A stretch of DNA of 64,000 nt. Origin: Aurantimonas aggregata (GTDB lineage: Bacteria; Pseudomonadota; Alphaproteobacteria; Rhizobiales; Rhizobiaceae). The stretch lies in assembly GCF_010500835.1 (NCBI RefSeq), contig NZ_JAAAMJ010000001.1, positions 682,001 through 746,000 of the forward strand, given 5' to 3'. The notes under the pieces were generated by a model. It made no database searches and was not told the origin of the DNA. It worked only from the letters and a program-made list of their open reading frames with translations. Below, one piece after another: positions 17,937 through 25,258 of this stretch. A program made the position numbers and the translations under genes. The first letter of the stretch is position 1. Each line of letters opens with the position of its first letter.

Positions 17937-17961
17937 AATGCCCCGACGGCGAAAAAGTTCC
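17937..17961 (-). promoter_or_regulatory. phyR promoter candidate, GGAAC-N16-CATT
   Basis: Minus-strand GGAAC at 17961-17957, 16-base spacer, CATT at 17940-17937. The transcript would begin about 40 bases before the phyR ATG. The -35 element is one arm of an inverted repeat (AAAGTTCC at 17954-17961, GGAACTTT at 17973-17980). The other arm is the nepR promoter -35. Confidence 0.6.
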
Positions 17962-17972
17962 TCACGTCGGTC

Positions 17973-17997
17973 GGAACTTTGGCTCGTGACGGATGTT
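17973..17997 (+). promoter_or_regulatory. nepR-ecfG promoter candidate, GGAAC-N16-TGTT
   Basis: GGAAC at 17973-17977, 16-base spacer, TGTT at 17994-17997. It would give a leader of about 155 bases before nepR. EcfG commonly activates its own operon, so this fits positive feedback. One mismatch in the -10. Confidence 0.65.
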
Positions 17998-18161
17998 CAC
18001 GCCTTCGGATGCTCTTGCGACGACGCGTCAATGTCGGGAGCATTGTGGAGGGGCAGGCTTGCGAAGCGCAGCAATGAATTTATGTAACAGTCGTCGTACG
18101 GCGCTACTGCGCGGCATGTCACGAGCGAGTGACACACGACATACACATACCGAGACCGTTT

Positions 18162-18380
18162 ATGGATGATCGCGACACGAAGGATCAGATGTTCCAGGAT
18201 AAGCAGCAGCAGCGATCGCCGACGCCCGCTCCCCAGTACGGCGTGCAGACCGCAATCGGTAAGCGGTTGAGGGCGTACTACGACGACGTCGCCAGCGAAC
18301 CCGTTCCGGACCGCTTCCTGTCGCTTCTGGACGCGCTGGACGCGGCGGAATCGGCGTCGAAGAATGCGGACCGTAAGTAG
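18162..18380 (+). CDS. nepR: Anti-sigma factor NepR
   Basis: 72 residues. It binds EcfG in unstressed cells and is sequestered by phosphorylated PhyR. The conserved core is visible at about residues 28-62: 'QTAIGKRLRAYYDDVASE' and 'PVPDRFLSLLDALDAAE'. The flanks are polar and probably disordered, as in the family. It lies eight bases before ecfG. ATG at 18162 is used; an upstream GTG at 18129 would add an atypical 11-residue extension. Confidence 0.92.
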   Translation: MDDRDTKDQMFQDKQQQRSPTPAPQYGVQTAIGKRLRAYYDDVASEPVPDRFLSLLDALDAAESASKNADRK

Positions 18381-18388
18381 GTTCATTG

Positions 18389-18937
18389 ATGAGCGAACAG
18401 CACGATTTCCGCCGGGAACTGATCGCGATCATTCCCAACCTTCGAGCTTTTGCCGCCTCGCTGTCGGGCTCGTTCGATCGAGCCGATGACCTGGTTCAGG
18501 AAACTCTCGTCAAGGCTTGGGACAAGCAGCATACCTTTCAGCCAGGCACCAACCTGAAGGCGTGGCTCTTCACCATCCTGCGCAACGAGTTCTACACCCA
18601 GATGCGCAAGAAGGGCCGCGAGGTCCAGGATGTCGACGGCATCCACGCGATGCAGCTGGCCGGCCATCCCGAACAGCAGGGGCATCTCGACCTGCAGGAT
18701 TTCCGCAGGGCGCTCGACATGCTGCCGGACGACCAGCGCGAGGCGCTGATCCTCATCGGCGCGTCGGGCTTTTCCTACGAGGAAGCTGCCGAGATCTGCA
18801 AATGCGCGGTCGGCACGATCAAGAGCCGCGTGTCGCGGGCTCGAACCCGCATCGCCGAAATTCTCGGGATCGATGGCGATGGCGAATACGGCCCGGATTC
18901 GATTTCGTCGCAGATCATAGGCGTCTCGGCGGCCTGA
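18389..18937 (+). CDS. ecfG: General stress ECF sigma factor
   Basis: 182 residues of the ECF15/EcfG group. Region 2 spans about 10-80 ('FAASLSGSFDRADDLVQETL', 'LKAWLFTILRNEFY') and region 4 about 105-160 ('LDMLPDDQREALILIGASG', 'YEEAAEICKCAVGTIKSRV'). ATG at 18389 is used, not the TTG one codon earlier. It directs RNA polymerase to GGAAC-N16-CGTT promoters. Several such sites occur in this window. It is in one operon with nepR. Confidence 0.96.
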   Translation: MSEQHDFRRELIAIIPNLRAFAASLSGSFDRADDLVQETLVKAWDKQHTFQPGTNLKAWLFTILRNEFYTQMRKKGREVQDVDGIHAMQLAGHPEQQGHLDLQDFRRALDMLPDDQREALILIGASGFSYEEAAEICKCAVGTIKSRVSRARTRIAEILGIDGDGEYGPDSISSQIIGVSAA

Positions 18938-18963
18938 TCTCTTCACAAACCGCGCACCGGGCG

Positions 18964-18988
18964 GGAACCGTCCGGCTGCAAAGCAGTT
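18964..18988 (+). promoter_or_regulatory. EcfG-type promoter variant, GGAAC-N16-AGTT
   Basis: GGAAC at 18964-18968, 16-base spacer, AGTT at 18985-18988, about 70 bases before the DUF883-type gene. It has one mismatch in the -10 element. It would drive the run of small genes from 19061. Confidence 0.6.
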
Positions 18989-19060
18989 TCATTCAACACC
19001 GGTAGCGGGCGGGTCCTCCCGCCCCACGCCTGTCCTTCAGTTTTCTCAATGGGGTGCTCC

Positions 19061-19417
19061 ATGGCTTCCGATATCAGTTCGAACGACGTCAAGATGGCTG
19101 GCAAGCCGAGCGGTCCCGGGACGAACGAGGGCAAGCATGACATCGAGGCCGAGCTGGCTCGGCTCCGCGAGGATGTCAGCGGCCTTGCCGAAGCCCTGAA
19201 GGCCGAGGCTTCCAATCGTGCCGACGGCGCCCGCCAGCAGGCCTTTGCGCTGCGTGACGACGTACGCGAGCGCGGCGAGCGCTACATGCGCCAGGCACAG
19301 GACGCCGCTTCGGACCTGGAAGAGCAGTTGAGCGAGAGGGTCCGCGCCGAGCCGATCAAGGCTGTCCTGATTGCAGCCGCCGCGGGCTACATCTACGCGC
19401 GTCTGTTCCGCCGCTGA
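19061..19417 (+). CDS. DUF883 / ElaB-YqjD family membrane-anchored protein
   Basis: 118 residues. A charged, helix-forming region (about 28-95, rich in E, R and A) is followed by a C-terminal hydrophobic anchor 'AVLIAAAAGYIYARLFRR'. The family is stress-induced and inner-membrane anchored. Some enterobacterial members bind ribosomes in stationary phase, which cannot be assumed here. An alternative ATG lies 12 bases upstream at 19049. The next gene starts two bases after its stop and is YqjE-like, as in the enterobacterial yqjD-yqjE pair. Confidence 0.8.
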   Translation: MASDISSNDVKMAGKPSGPGTNEGKHDIEAELARLREDVSGLAEALKAEASNRADGARQQAFALRDDVRERGERYMRQAQDAASDLEEQLSERVRAEPIKAVLIAAAAGYIYARLFRR

Positions 19418-19419
19418 AC

Positions 19420-19863
19420 ATGGTCCTGCAGCTCATCACCAGGCTGATCACGGGCGAGGCCGGCACGTACTTCGTGCGAATGCGTCGACTGGCCGGACTT
19501 TACGCCGTCATGGCGTTGTTCGGCCTGCTCACCGCCATCTTCCTTATCCTCGCGCTGTTCATCTTCCTGGCAGAGACTTTCGGTGCTCTGCCGACGGCGC
19601 TCGGTTTCGCCGGCGTGTTCCTGCTCGTGTTCGTGGTATTCTGGATCATGACCATCATGGTCCAGCGCACCCCGAGCCGGCGGGCAGATGATCGCCTGCA
19701 ACGCGACGTTGCTTCGATTGCCGGGGTCGCCGCCCTGACCAACGCGCCGCTGCTGTTCCGCTCCATTCGTCGCAACAAGACGCTCCTTCTGGTGCCGGTT
19801 GCCGGCGCAACGGGTTTCGCCCTCTGGCGGGCGATCTCCAATTATCGTGATCGCATCCGTTAG
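19420..19863 (+). CDS. YqjE-like phage-holin-superfamily membrane protein
   Basis: 147 residues. Two strongly hydrophobic segments, about residues 26-50 and 55-80 ('LFGLLTAIFLILALFIF', 'FAGVFLLVFVVFWIMTIMV'), form a hairpin. A third weaker span lies near 122-138. The tail is basic. It follows the DUF883 gene with a two-base gap, so the pair is co-translated. No enzymatic motif. A role in envelope stress is inferred from the promoter and the partner. Confidence 0.75.
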   Translation: MVLQLITRLITGEAGTYFVRMRRLAGLYAVMALFGLLTAIFLILALFIFLAETFGALPTALGFAGVFLLVFVVFWIMTIMVQRTPSRRADDRLQRDVASIAGVAALTNAPLLFRSIRRNKTLLLVPVAGATGFALWRAISNYRDRIR

Positions 19864-19938
19864 GCATCTCGCCCGTTATTCTCATGAGGTGCCTTACCGG
19901 GCCCGCCATGAACTTATCTCATTTGCAGGACCCAACTC

Positions 19939-20187
19939 ATGCCAGAGCCCAAACTCAATCCCGAAGACGCCCGCCAGGGCGAAAAGGGAACGCCCGTTCT
20001 AAAAATTCTGATCATCGGCCTGGCGCTGTGTGCCGTCATCTTCATCGGGCTGGGCATCTACGGTTCGGTACTGCCCGACGCCGATATGGCGATCGAGGGT
20101 GAATCGACGACCACGGCACCAGCCGCCGACACGGCCGAGCCAACGGGTACGACCGTGACGCCGGCCGAGGACGCGCCAGCGCAGTAA
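19939..20187 (+). CDS. Single-span membrane protein of unknown function
   Basis: 82 residues. A polar N-terminus of 20 residues is followed by one transmembrane helix at about 21-45 ('VLKILIIGLALCAVIFIGLG') and then a T-, A- and E-rich low-complexity tail, likely periplasmic. No family recognised. No ggaac motif is found in the 75 bases upstream, so it probably belongs to the 19061 transcript. Confidence rests on codon use and the clear membrane span. Confidence 0.65.
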   Translation: MPEPKLNPEDARQGEKGTPVLKILIIGLALCAVIFIGLGIYGSVLPDADMAIEGESTTTAPAADTAEPTGTTVTPAEDAPAQ

Positions 20188-20259
20188 ACTGTCGCATCAG
20201 CCGATCTCGCCTCGGGCTCGGCTGCCTCATTCGATCATCCAGCCCAGACGGAGCGTTTC

Positions 20260-20646
20260 ATGTCGAATTCAGGCAACGGCGGCAAGGATCGGGTGATCGC
20301 CGCCGATATGGATGTCGGTGGCGACGCCGATCAGCCCGGCATCAGCCAGCCGATCACACAGGCCGAAATCGAGGACATCCTCAACAACCCGGAGATGCTG
20401 GTCGAGGAAAAGCAGGCGCGGCTCGAGGAACTGTCCCAGCGCGTCGGCTACCGGGAAACGATCGACGCGGGTGACGAATTCAATCCGCTGGGCATGCAGA
20501 TCAGCGAAGCGCTGAACCTCCTCGCAGACGGCGGCCACAACTATTCTGCCGTCGAAGAAACGGGTTTCGATCCCGAGGGGCGTTCCGACGCAAAATCGCC
20601 GGACGAGATCGACTGGTCCGAAGACGAAGATAAGCCGCCCCGCTGA
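20260..20646 (+). CDS. Acidic cytoplasmic protein of unknown function
   Basis: 128 residues, strongly acidic and without a signal or membrane span. A likely helical segment 'ITQAEIEDILNNPEMLVEEK' (about 37-56) precedes a second helix and a C-terminal acidic tail 'DEIDWSEDEDKPPR'. I do not recognise the family. It ends convergent with the lipid kinase gene. Presumed to be part of the GSR-linked gene run. Confidence 0.6.
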   Translation: MSNSGNGGKDRVIAADMDVGGDADQPGISQPITQAEIEDILNNPEMLVEEKQARLEELSQRVGYRETIDAGDEFNPLGMQISEALNLLADGGHNYSAVEETGFDPEGRSDAKSPDEIDWSEDEDKPPR

Positions 20647-20685
20647 CCGGCGGGTGCCAACAGCTGGAGAGAGCGCGGTACTCGG

Positions 20686-21633
20686 CTAGTTCGCCGAGAC
20701 CGCATGCGTTGCGTCCTCGGTAGCGTGATAGCTGGCTTCAGCTGGCACCAGTACATTCAGCGCCAGCGGCTTGATCTCCACGACCATGCTCGGCTCGAGC
20801 CGCGTGAGTTCTCCATCGCGGACCGCCCGCTTGTCGTGGTGGCGGCCGTTGTATTCAAAAGCCACCTTATGCGCCGTCAGCACTTCCAGATGTGGATTCT
20901 GGCGCCAGGACCCGCGCATGATGTCGAAGGTGAGCTTCATGACCGCCCGCGGCGCCTTGACCCGGCAGATATAGACGCCGAGCACGCCGCCGCGCGGATC
21001 GTCCGCATAGGGCACGTGCCCCTCCCCGTAGAGATTGTTGGAGATGGCGACGGCAGGGCTCGAGATGCGCTGCTGGGCGCCGTCGATCTCGATTAACAGT
21101 TCCACTGACGGCAATTGGCGCAAGGCCAGGAAGACGGCGCGACTGGTGGCGAACATCTTGCCGACCCGCGAGCGGTAAGTCAGGCCCTCGCGCATCCGGA
21201 CCATCCGCGCGTGCAGGCCGACGGCGAACTGGTGGACGAAGGGCTCGCCGTTCACCGTCCCGACGTCCACGGCCAGCACCTGTCCCGACGACAGGGCCGC
21301 GATCGCATCGGTCAGATCCAGTGGAATCTGCAGCGTGCGGGCGAAGAGGTTCATCGTGCCGGCTGGCAGGATGGCGAGGGCGATCGGCTTGCCGGTCAGC
21401 GCCATGGCCGCTGCCGAAACCGTCCCGTCGCCGCCACCGACCATCAGCACGTCGATGTCGGTGCGCTCCGAGGCCTTCCGGATGGTATCGACGATGGCCT
21501 TTCCCGCGCAGTGCTCGACGATGATCTCGTGGCCATGAACCTGGAATTCGTCACGGATCAGCGCCGAGAGCTGATCGAGGTCCATCGTTTTCAACGTGCC
21601 GCCATCCTGGTTGAGCAGCGCGAGAATCTTCAT
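20686..21633 (-). CDS. Diacylglycerol kinase / LCB5-family lipid kinase
   Basis: 315 residues from ATG 21633 with GGGGA five bases upstream; an earlier ATG at 21645 is possible. The catalytic domain is in the first half: the glycine-rich nucleotide motif 'VLMVGGGDGTVSAAA' near residue 70, then 'LAILPAGTMNLFARTLQIP'. The C-terminal half forms the beta-sandwich domain. Members phosphorylate diacylglycerol, sphingoid bases or related lipids; the true substrate is unknown. It is divergent from the DUF1328 gene. Confidence 0.82.
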   Translation of the reverse strand: MKILALLNQDGGTLKTMDLDQLSALIRDEFQVHGHEIIVEHCAGKAIVDTIRKASERTDIDVLMVGGGDGTVSAAAMALTGKPIALAILPAGTMNLFARTLQIPLDLTDAIAALSSGQVLAVDVGTVNGEPFVHQFAVGLHARMVRMREGLTYRSRVGKMFATSRAVFLALRQLPSVELLIEIDGAQQRISSPAVAISNNLYGEGHVPYADDPRGGVLGVYICRVKAPRAVMKLTFDIMRGSWRQNPHLEVLTAHKVAFEYNGRHHDKRAVRDGELTRLEPSMVVEIKPLALNVLVPAEASYHATEDATHAVSAN

Positions 21634-21763
21634 CGATGTCCCCATTCGGAAAGGTGGTCAGTCGTCCGCAGGAGACATGGCACCGCGTCGTCGTCGTTGC
21701 ACATAGGCGCATAACGCGGACGCGCCAATCCGCGCAATGCGGGCGTGGCAATGGTTGTCGAAT

Positions 21764-21788
21764 GGAACCGTCGCGGCGCCGTGCCGTT
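21764..21788 (+). promoter_or_regulatory. EcfG-type promoter, GGAAC-N16-CGTT
   Basis: GGAAC at 21764-21768, exactly 16 bases, CGTT at 21785-21788. Exact consensus, 49 bases before the DUF1328 gene. Confidence 0.8.
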
Positions 21789-21836
21789 CTGGCGGCGAGG
21801 TCGCGCGAACGCGCGGCACGAAAATGGGAGCACGAC

Positions 21837-22001
21837 ATGATCGAATGGATCGTCATTTTGCTGATCGTGGCCGCGATCGCGAGCCTGCTCGGCTTCCGCA
21901 GCGTGGCTGGGGCCTCGGTCGGCATCGCCAAGATCCTGATCTTCATCGTGCTGATCGGCCTGTTGCTGATGCTGGTCTTCGGCGTGCTGGTCTTCGCCTG
22001 A
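21837..22001 (+). CDS. DUF1328 / YtjA-family small membrane protein
   Basis: 54 residues, almost all hydrophobic. It has the family pattern 'WIVILLIVAAIASLLGF' then 'GIAKILIFIVLIGLLLMLVF', giving two transmembrane helices joined by a short 'RSVAGASV' turn. ATG 21837 follows GGGAG. The function is not known. Members are widespread in proteobacteria and often stress-induced. An exact EcfG promoter lies upstream. Confidence 0.85.
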   Translation: MIEWIVILLIVAAIASLLGFRSVAGASVGIAKILIFIVLIGLLLMLVFGVLVFA

Positions 22002-22071
22002 TCCTCGCTTGCGACAGGGGGCGCCGTCTGTCCGTAACGTCGGCATTTCAGCGAAGAAAGGTCCGACTGGC

Positions 22072-22096
22072 GGAACCGAAAGGTGTCGAGTCGGTT
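22072..22096 (+). promoter_or_regulatory. EcfG-type promoter variant, GGAAC-N16-GGTT
   Basis: GGAAC at 22072-22076, 16-base spacer, GGTT at 22093-22096. One mismatch. It lies 90 bases before the PRC-barrel gene. Confidence 0.6.
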
Positions 22097-22185
22097 CTAT
22101 CTCCATAGGCGGCGCGTCACGAAGGCTCCTGCAGCATTCGTGACTGCGGCCGCGTCTATCCCTAGAATAGACAAGGACAAATTCC

Positions 22186-23712
22186 ATGATCCGCAAGCTT
22201 TTCGCCACCACCGCCCTCGCCGGCATTCTTGCAACTTCGGCCTACGCCCAGGAAGCAGCGCCAGTGACCGCGGCTCCTGTCGCGCCGGACGCAGCGGTGA
22301 CGATCGATTCGAATGCAGCGGCCACCACGCCGGTTGCCGGTGAGCACGCCGGGATGGCCCAGGGCGACCACATGCAGTCGCTCACGGCCGACCAGCATCT
22401 CGCCAGCGACCTGATCGACCTCGCCATCTACCAGAGCGCGGCTGCCGACGCCGAGAGCATCGGCGGGATCGAGAACTTCATGATCGACGCTGACGGCCAG
22501 GTCGTTGCCGCCGTCGTCGATATGGCGGTCAACGGCGAGAGCCGCATCGTCGCCATCCCGTTCGACCAGATCACCTGGTCGATGGACGCGAACAACGAGC
22601 CGCGTGCCGTGTTGAACGTCGGCGTCGAGCAGCTGGCCCAGGCCCCGGCATTCGTCGAGCCCGAAGACCAGGTTGCAGCAGCCGATGCCGTCGCTGTCGG
22701 TGGCACTGAAACGGCACCGGCGACCGGAATGGCCGGGACTGAGATCGCTCCGGTGGCGGGCACGGATCAGGCTGCGGTGACCCCGCCGGCCGCTACGACC
22801 GGTACGGTCGCAGCAACCGACGGCGAATACGCATCCCAGGTCGGCCCCGACCAGTACCTCGCTGACAATCTCATCAGCTCCGACGTGCGCAGCGGTGCAG
22901 GTGACGACGCCGACGAGATCGGTACGATCAGCGACCTCGTCATGGCCTCGAACGGCCGTATCGATGCCGTCGTCATCGGTGTCGGTGGGTTCCTCGGCAT
23001 CGGCGAAAAGGACGTCGCTGTCCCGTTCGACCAGCTGCAGATGACGCGTGATGACGACAACGATCTGGTCGTTGCGACGGCGATGACGCGCGAGCAGCTC
23101 GAGCAGGCGCCGTCCTTCGAAGTATCGGATGACAATGCCACGATGGCTGCTGGCGAGCCGGCTGCGACCTCGGCGGTTGCGACCGATGACACCAACGAGC
23201 TGACGGTCGCCGAGCCGGTCGAAACCGACGTCGTCGCCCCCGTCGACGGAACGGTGACGACCCAGGCCGAGACCGACGTGGTCACGCCCGGCGTTGGCAC
23301 AGCCGACACCACCACCACGGCCTCGACCGGTGGCGAGCGCGAAGGCATGATGGCGGTCACCGACCAAACCGAACTGACGGCCGACAATCTGCTCGGCACC
23401 TCGGTCTACGGTCCGAATGAAGAGTCGGTCGGCGACATCGCCGACATCGCCCTCAGCGCCGACGGCCAGGTCGATGCAGTCATCGTCGACGTCGGTGGCT
23501 TCCTCGGGATCGGTGCCAAGCCGGTCGCGGTGAGCATGGACAACCTCCAGTTCATGCAGGATGCCGGCGGTTCGCTGTATCTCTATACGCAGTTCACCCA
23601 GGAGCAGCTCGAAGCCGCTCCCGAGTATGATGCGGACAGCTACGCCGACAACCGCGACACGATGCGGATCCAGTCGAGCGGCGCGGCCGGTACGCCGGCA
23701 ACCGCCAACTAA
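22186..23712 (+). CDS. Secreted protein with three PRC-barrel domains
   Basis: 508 residues with a signal peptide at 1-22. Three PRC-barrel repeats lie at about 66-157, 219-310 and 395-485. Each has the order 'L-A-D/S-N/D-L' opening, an acidic turn, 'GxIxDxxxxxxGxxxAxxxxV', 'VPFDQ' or its variant, and an 'L-x-Q/E-A-P' close. Repeats two and three share 'VGGFLGIG'. Linkers are rich in A, T, P and E. PRC barrels are small interaction domains, and the tandem secreted form suggests a periplasmic scaffold or surface role. No enzyme motif. A strong terminator follows. Confidence 0.82.
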   Translation: MIRKLFATTALAGILATSAYAQEAAPVTAAPVAPDAAVTIDSNAAATTPVAGEHAGMAQGDHMQSLTADQHLASDLIDLAIYQSAAADAESIGGIENFMIDADGQVVAAVVDMAVNGESRIVAIPFDQITWSMDANNEPRAVLNVGVEQLAQAPAFVEPEDQVAAADAVAVGGTETAPATGMAGTEIAPVAGTDQAAVTPPAATTGTVAATDGEYASQVGPDQYLADNLISSDVRSGAGDDADEIGTISDLVMASNGRIDAVVIGVGGFLGIGEKDVAVPFDQLQMTRDDDNDLVVATAMTREQLEQAPSFEVSDDNATMAAGEPAATSAVATDDTNELTVAEPVETDVVAPVDGTVTTQAETDVVTPGVGTADTTTTASTGGEREGMMAVTDQTELTADNLLGTSVYGPNEESVGDIADIALSADGQVDAVIVDVGGFLGIGAKPVAVSMDNLQFMQDAGGSLYLYTQFTQEQLEAAPEYDADSYADNRDTMRIQSSGAAGTPATAN

Positions 23713-23735
23713 GCTTCGACACTTTGTCGAGGAAG

Positions 23736-23757
23736 AGGGCTCGCTTCGGCGGGCCCT
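23736..23757 (+). terminator. Intrinsic terminator after the PRC-barrel gene
   Basis: AGGGCTCGC and GCGGGCCCT pair (one T-G) around a TTCG tetraloop. TTTTTCGTTTTT follows. Strong rho-independent structure 24 bases after the stop. Confidence 0.9.
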
Positions 23758-23929
23758 TTTTCGTTTTTGCAGCGCAACATGCTGCGACGATGCCGCGCTT
23801 GTGATCTCCAGCCCCGCCAAGGTTACACTTCGTAATCAAAGCAACGGCATTCTCGCCCGAATATCCGCTATCTTGCATTTTGGGGCGGCTCTCGCACCGC
23901 AACACGCCGACGCAACATACAAGGTGTCC

Positions 23930-25258
23930 ATGGCCATCCTGAAGCAGGTGCTCGTCACCGCCCTCGTCCTGATTGTTGCCGCGGTGGCCTATCTCAAATG
24001 GGATCCGGGCGCCGGGCGTACCGTGCTGGCATCCGACATGGCTTTGCCCGGCTTTGTGCGGACGGCCATCCTGTTGGTGGCACCCGAAGCTGGCGAGCCG
24101 GCGCCTGAAGCGGCCGAGGCTCCGGCTGGCAATCCGCGCCGCGGCGGCGGCGGCGCGACCATCGTCGTTGCCGACACCGTCGCAACCGGCGTCACCCGGA
24201 CGGCAATGCGCTCCATCGGCACGGGCGAAGCCATCCGGTCTGTGGTGGTCTATCCCGACAACACCACCGGCATCATCGACGAGGTGCCGGTGCAGTCCGG
24301 CGACCAGGTGGAAGCGGGATCGATCCTGGCCCGCCTCGAGAGGGCGAGCGAGGAAGTCGCGGTTGCGCGCGCCCAACTCGGCGTCGAGGCCGCCGAGGAC
24401 AAGCTCCGCCGCTTCCAGCGCCTGCAGAATTCCAACACCATCACCGCGGTCGAGGTCACGGACGTGGCGCGGGAGCGCGACAATGCCCGCCTCGACCTGC
24501 AGACGGCCGAGATCGCCCTTGGCAAGCGCGACATCCGCGCGCCGATCGCCGGCCGTGTCGGCATCGTCAGTGCCGACCGCGGCGACCTCGTCGGCAACGA
24601 CACGGTGATCGCGACGATCGACGACCGCAGCCAGATCAAGGTGGTGTTCTTCACGCCCGAGAGCTTCGTGCAGGACTTGGAGATCGGCGCGCCCATCGAA
24701 GCGGTTGCAACGGCGCGACCGAACCGCATCCATGAAGGACGGATCGTCGCCATCGACAGCCGTCTCGACGAGGCGAGCCGGACGCTGCGCACCGAGGCGA
24801 TGATCGAGAACACCGAGGACGAGCTGCGGCCCGGCATGTCGTTCTCCGTCTCGCTGGAGCTCGATGGCGAGACATTCCTGTCGGTCGACCCGATTTCCGT
24901 CGTCTGGGAACGCAACGGACCGATCGTCTGGAAGATCGTCGACGACAAGGCCATCAAGGCGCCCGTTCGCATCGTCGAACGCAACATCGACCGGATCCTT
25001 GCCGCCTCCGATACGCTGAAGGACGGCGACCTCGTCGTGGTCGAGGGCCTGCAGACCGTGCGCGAGGGCGGCCCGGTGGAGATCCAGCGCGTGCGGCAGC
25101 TGCCTGCCAGCGCCGAGGCTACACCCTCTGCCGAGGGGGTCGCGCTGGAGACGCCGCTGGAAGAGGAAGCGTCGGCTCCCGCTCCGCTCGGCCGCGCGGC
25201 GGCCGCGCAGCTGCCGGCCTCCGGCACCGCCGACGACGCGAGGACGACCACCCGATGA
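23930..25258 (+). CDS. RND efflux periplasmic adaptor (membrane fusion protein)
   Basis: 442 residues from ATG 23930. An N-terminal hydrophobic segment (residues 3-20) anchors it to the inner membrane. The adaptor core follows: a lipoyl half-motif 'GIIDEVPVQSGDQVEAGSIL', a helical hairpin with 'RARLDLQTAEIALGKR'-like spacing, the second lipoyl half 'IRAPIAGRVGIVSADRGDLV', then beta-barrel and membrane-proximal domains. The C-terminal 50 residues are A-, E- and P-rich. The stop overlaps the pump start (ATGA). The matching outer-membrane channel is not in the window. Confidence 0.9.
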   Translation: MAILKQVLVTALVLIVAAVAYLKWDPGAGRTVLASDMALPGFVRTAILLVAPEAGEPAPEAAEAPAGNPRRGGGGATIVVADTVATGVTRTAMRSIGTGEAIRSVVVYPDNTTGIIDEVPVQSGDQVEAGSILARLERASEEVAVARAQLGVEAAEDKLRRFQRLQNSNTITAVEVTDVARERDNARLDLQTAEIALGKRDIRAPIAGRVGIVSADRGDLVGNDTVIATIDDRSQIKVVFFTPESFVQDLEIGAPIEAVATARPNRIHEGRIVAIDSRLDEASRTLRTEAMIENTEDELRPGMSFSVSLELDGETFLSVDPISVVWERNGPIVWKIVDDKAIKAPVRIVERNIDRILAASDTLKDGDLVVVEGLQTVREGGPVEIQRVRQLPASAEATPSAEGVALETPLEEEASAPAPLGRAAAAQLPASGTADDARTTTR

